Positions 12,949 to 14,178 of a stretch of DNA of 14,178 nucleotides are shown piece by piece. The position numbers were made by a program, and so were the translations under genes. The stretch's first letter is position 1. Each line of letters begins with the position of its first letter. Source of the DNA: Microbacteriaceae bacterium (lineage in GTDB: Bacteria > Actinomycetota > Actinomycetes > Actinomycetales > Microbacteriaceae); assembly GCA_017744755.1 (NCBI GenBank), contig JAGIAU010000029.1:1-14178 (forward strand), given 5' to 3'. Below the pieces are notes generated by a model. The model did not search any database and was not told where the DNA came from. It saw nothing but the letters and a program-made list of their open reading frames with translations.

Positions 12949-14178
12949 ATGGAGATCGCGCTGTTCATCCTCGAGCTGCTCGTCGTGCTCGGCTGCATCG
13001 TCATGGGCACGCGCTCGAGCGGCGTGGGCCTCGGCCTGTGGGGCGGCCTCGGCGTCGCGATCCTCGTCTTCGTGTTCCGGATCTCGCCCGGCTCGCCGCC
13101 CGTCGACGCGCTCCTCATCGTGCTGTCGGTCGTGCTCGCCTCGTCCGTCATGCAGGTCGCCGGCGGCATCGACTGGATGGTGTCCGTCGCCGCGAAGCTC
13201 ATCGCGCGCAGCCCGAAGCAGATCACGCTCGTCGCGCCGCTCGTCGCGTTCCTCTTCGCCGTCGGGGCGGGGACGTCGAACATCCTCTACCCGCTGCTGC
13301 CGGTCATCCAGGACCTCTCGTACCGCAACGGGATCCGGCCCTCCCGCCCGCTCTCGCTGTCCGTGGTGGCGACGGGCATCGCGCTCGCCTGCTCGCCCGT
13401 CGCCGCGACCATGGCCGTCATGGTGACCCTGACGGAGCCGCACGGCTTCGAGCTCGTCGACATCCTCAAGGTGACGCTGCCGGCGGCGATCGTCGGGATC
13501 GTGCTGACCTCCTTCGTCGTGCGGCGGCTCGGGAAGGACATCGAGCGCGACCCGGAGATCCAGGCGAGGATCCAGGCGGGCACGATCCCGCCGCCGTCCA
13601 CGGGCGGCCAGGCGGTGCAGGTCGATGTGCAGGCGACCGCCGCGGGCCGCAACGCCGCGATCGTGTTCCTCCTCGCCGTCGTCGGCATCGTCGTCTTCGG
13701 GCTGTTCCCCGCGATCCGCCCGCACAGCCTCACGGGCGACCCGATCTCGATGACCCCGATCATCGAGATCCTCATGTTCGTCGCCGGCACGCTCATCCTG
13801 CTGATCAGCCGGCCGAAGGTGTCCGAGGTGCCGAGCACGACCGTGTTCCGCGCGGGCATGGTCTCCGCCATCGCGCTCTTCGGCCTCGCGTGGCTCACGA
13901 CGACGTTCCTCGGCGCGCACACCGCCGAGATCTCCGCGACGATCGGCGACCTCGTCCAGGTGGCGCCGTGGATCTTCGCGCTCGGCGTGTTCGTCGTCTG
14001 CGTGCTCACGACCTCGCAGTCGACCGCCACGAACGCGATCGTCCCCATCGGCATCGCCGCCGGCATGCCGCTCGGCCTGCTCACCGGCATGTGGGCGGGC
14101 GCCTTCGCGGGGATCTACCTGCTGCCGACGAACGGCTCCCAGATCGCCGCCGCGAACTTCGACACCTCCGGCTCTGTC
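12949..14178 (+). CDS. DcuA/DcuB-family C4-dicarboxylate transporter, 3' end beyond window
   Basis: 410 codons to the window edge; E. coli DcuA and DcuB are about 435-445 aa, so only the last few dozen residues are missing. Recognisable Dcu segments: a Gly-rich first helix pair (GTRSSGVGLGLWGGLGVAIL, 20-39), SVMQVAGGIDWMVSVAAKLI (66-85), FAVGAGTSNILYPLLPVIQDLSYRNGIRPSRPLSLSVVATGIALACSPVAA (103-153), a charged loop near 190-220, and ATNAIVPIGIAAGMPLG near the end. Dcu carriers exchange or import fumarate, malate, succinate or aspartate in the cytoplasmic membrane. In E. coli the GTGHT motif stands where GTSN is found here, so specificity may differ. GGAAGGGGG (12935-12943) precedes the ATG. 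Divergent from the amidohydrolase gene across a 70-bp shared region. Confidence 0.9.
   Translation, partial: MEIALFILELLVVLGCIVMGTRSSGVGLGLWGGLGVAILVFVFRISPGSPPVDALLIVLSVVLASSVMQVAGGIDWMVSVAAKLIARSPKQITLVAPLVAFLFAVGAGTSNILYPLLPVIQDLSYRNGIRPSRPLSLSVVATGIALACSPVAATMAVMVTLTEPHGFELVDILKVTLPAAIVGIVLTSFVVRRLGKDIERDPEIQARIQAGTIPPPSTGGQAVQVDVQATAAGRNAAIVFLLAVVGIVVFGLFPAIRPHSLTGDPISMTPIIEILMFVAGTLILLISRPKVSEVPSTTVFRAGMVSAIALFGLAWLTTTFLGAHTAEISATIGDLVQVAPWIFALGVFVVCVLTTSQSTATNAIVPIGIAAGMPLGLLTGMWAGAFAGIYLLPTNGSQIAAANFDTSGSV

Noticed and set aside
12883..13920. A 345-codon minus-strand frame opposite the Dcu gene
   Set aside because: It is made of Asp/Arg/His/Glu-rich low-complexity sequence and is the antisense of a clear Dcu transporter.
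1..14178. Phage origin suggested by the HK97-type shell protein
   Set aside because: The only capsid-like gene is an encapsulin with its cargo enzyme. There are no portal, terminase, tail, integrase or lysis genes.

Overview
The window is a dense (about 97% coding) stretch of a very GC-rich chromosome. Codon third positions are almost all G or C, many genes overlap by 4 nt, and several starts look leaderless with a TAnnnT box just upstream. Together with encapsulin, a B-type DyP peroxidase and a DUF6510-type protein, this points to a high-GC actinobacterium, probably Micrococcales/Microbacteriaceae. The taxonomic call is an inference from style and gene content. I see no tRNA, rRNA, CRISPR array, insertion sequence or prophage.

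Left part (1-3475), oxidative stress and nanocompartment: a CocE/NonD-type serine hydrolase runs off the left edge (minus strand). Divergent from it is a Dps-type ferritin with a complete ferroxidase site and a basic N-terminal tail. Convergent with dps is a two-gene operon, DyP peroxidase followed by a family 1 encapsulin, overlapping by ATGA. The DyP C-terminus carries the encapsulin cargo-loading signature SLGIGSLR, so the peroxidase is very probably packaged inside the shell. A 9-bp tandem repeat lengthens the tail after that signal.

Middle-left (3476-5090), a cytosolic redox operon divergent from DyP: a molybdopterin (sulfite-oxidase fold) oxidoreductase without export signal, an FAD/NAD(P) reductase and a small CxxC...CxxC zinc-ribbon protein, joined by GTGA and ATGA overlaps. 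The likely scheme is electron flow from NAD(P)H through the flavoprotein to the Mo centre; the substrate is unknown.

Middle and right (5100-14178), an organic-acid/amino-acid-derivative uptake and hydrolysis region: an ESS-type (GltS-like) symporter on the plus strand, then a minus-strand gene train read from 12878 down to 6473: N-formylglutamate-amidohydrolase-like protein, LctP-family permease, a 73-aa two-TM protein, a divergent gamma-glutamyltransferase-fold (Ntn) hydrolase and a DASS/SLC13 transporter with an RCK_C domain. Divergent from the train, across a 70-bp region holding the inverted repeat ACGCTAG-N19-CTAGCGT, is a Dcu-type C4-dicarboxylate transporter cut by the right edge. Four unrelated carboxylate-transporter families lie within about 9 kb beside two amide/acyl hydrolases. 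This suggests scavenging of acylated or amidated acids, with substrates not determinable from sequence.

The best-supported system is the encapsulated DyP nanocompartment, which is a known class. The less described parts are the Mo/flavin/zinc-ribbon trio and the hydrolase/LctP/small-membrane-protein train.
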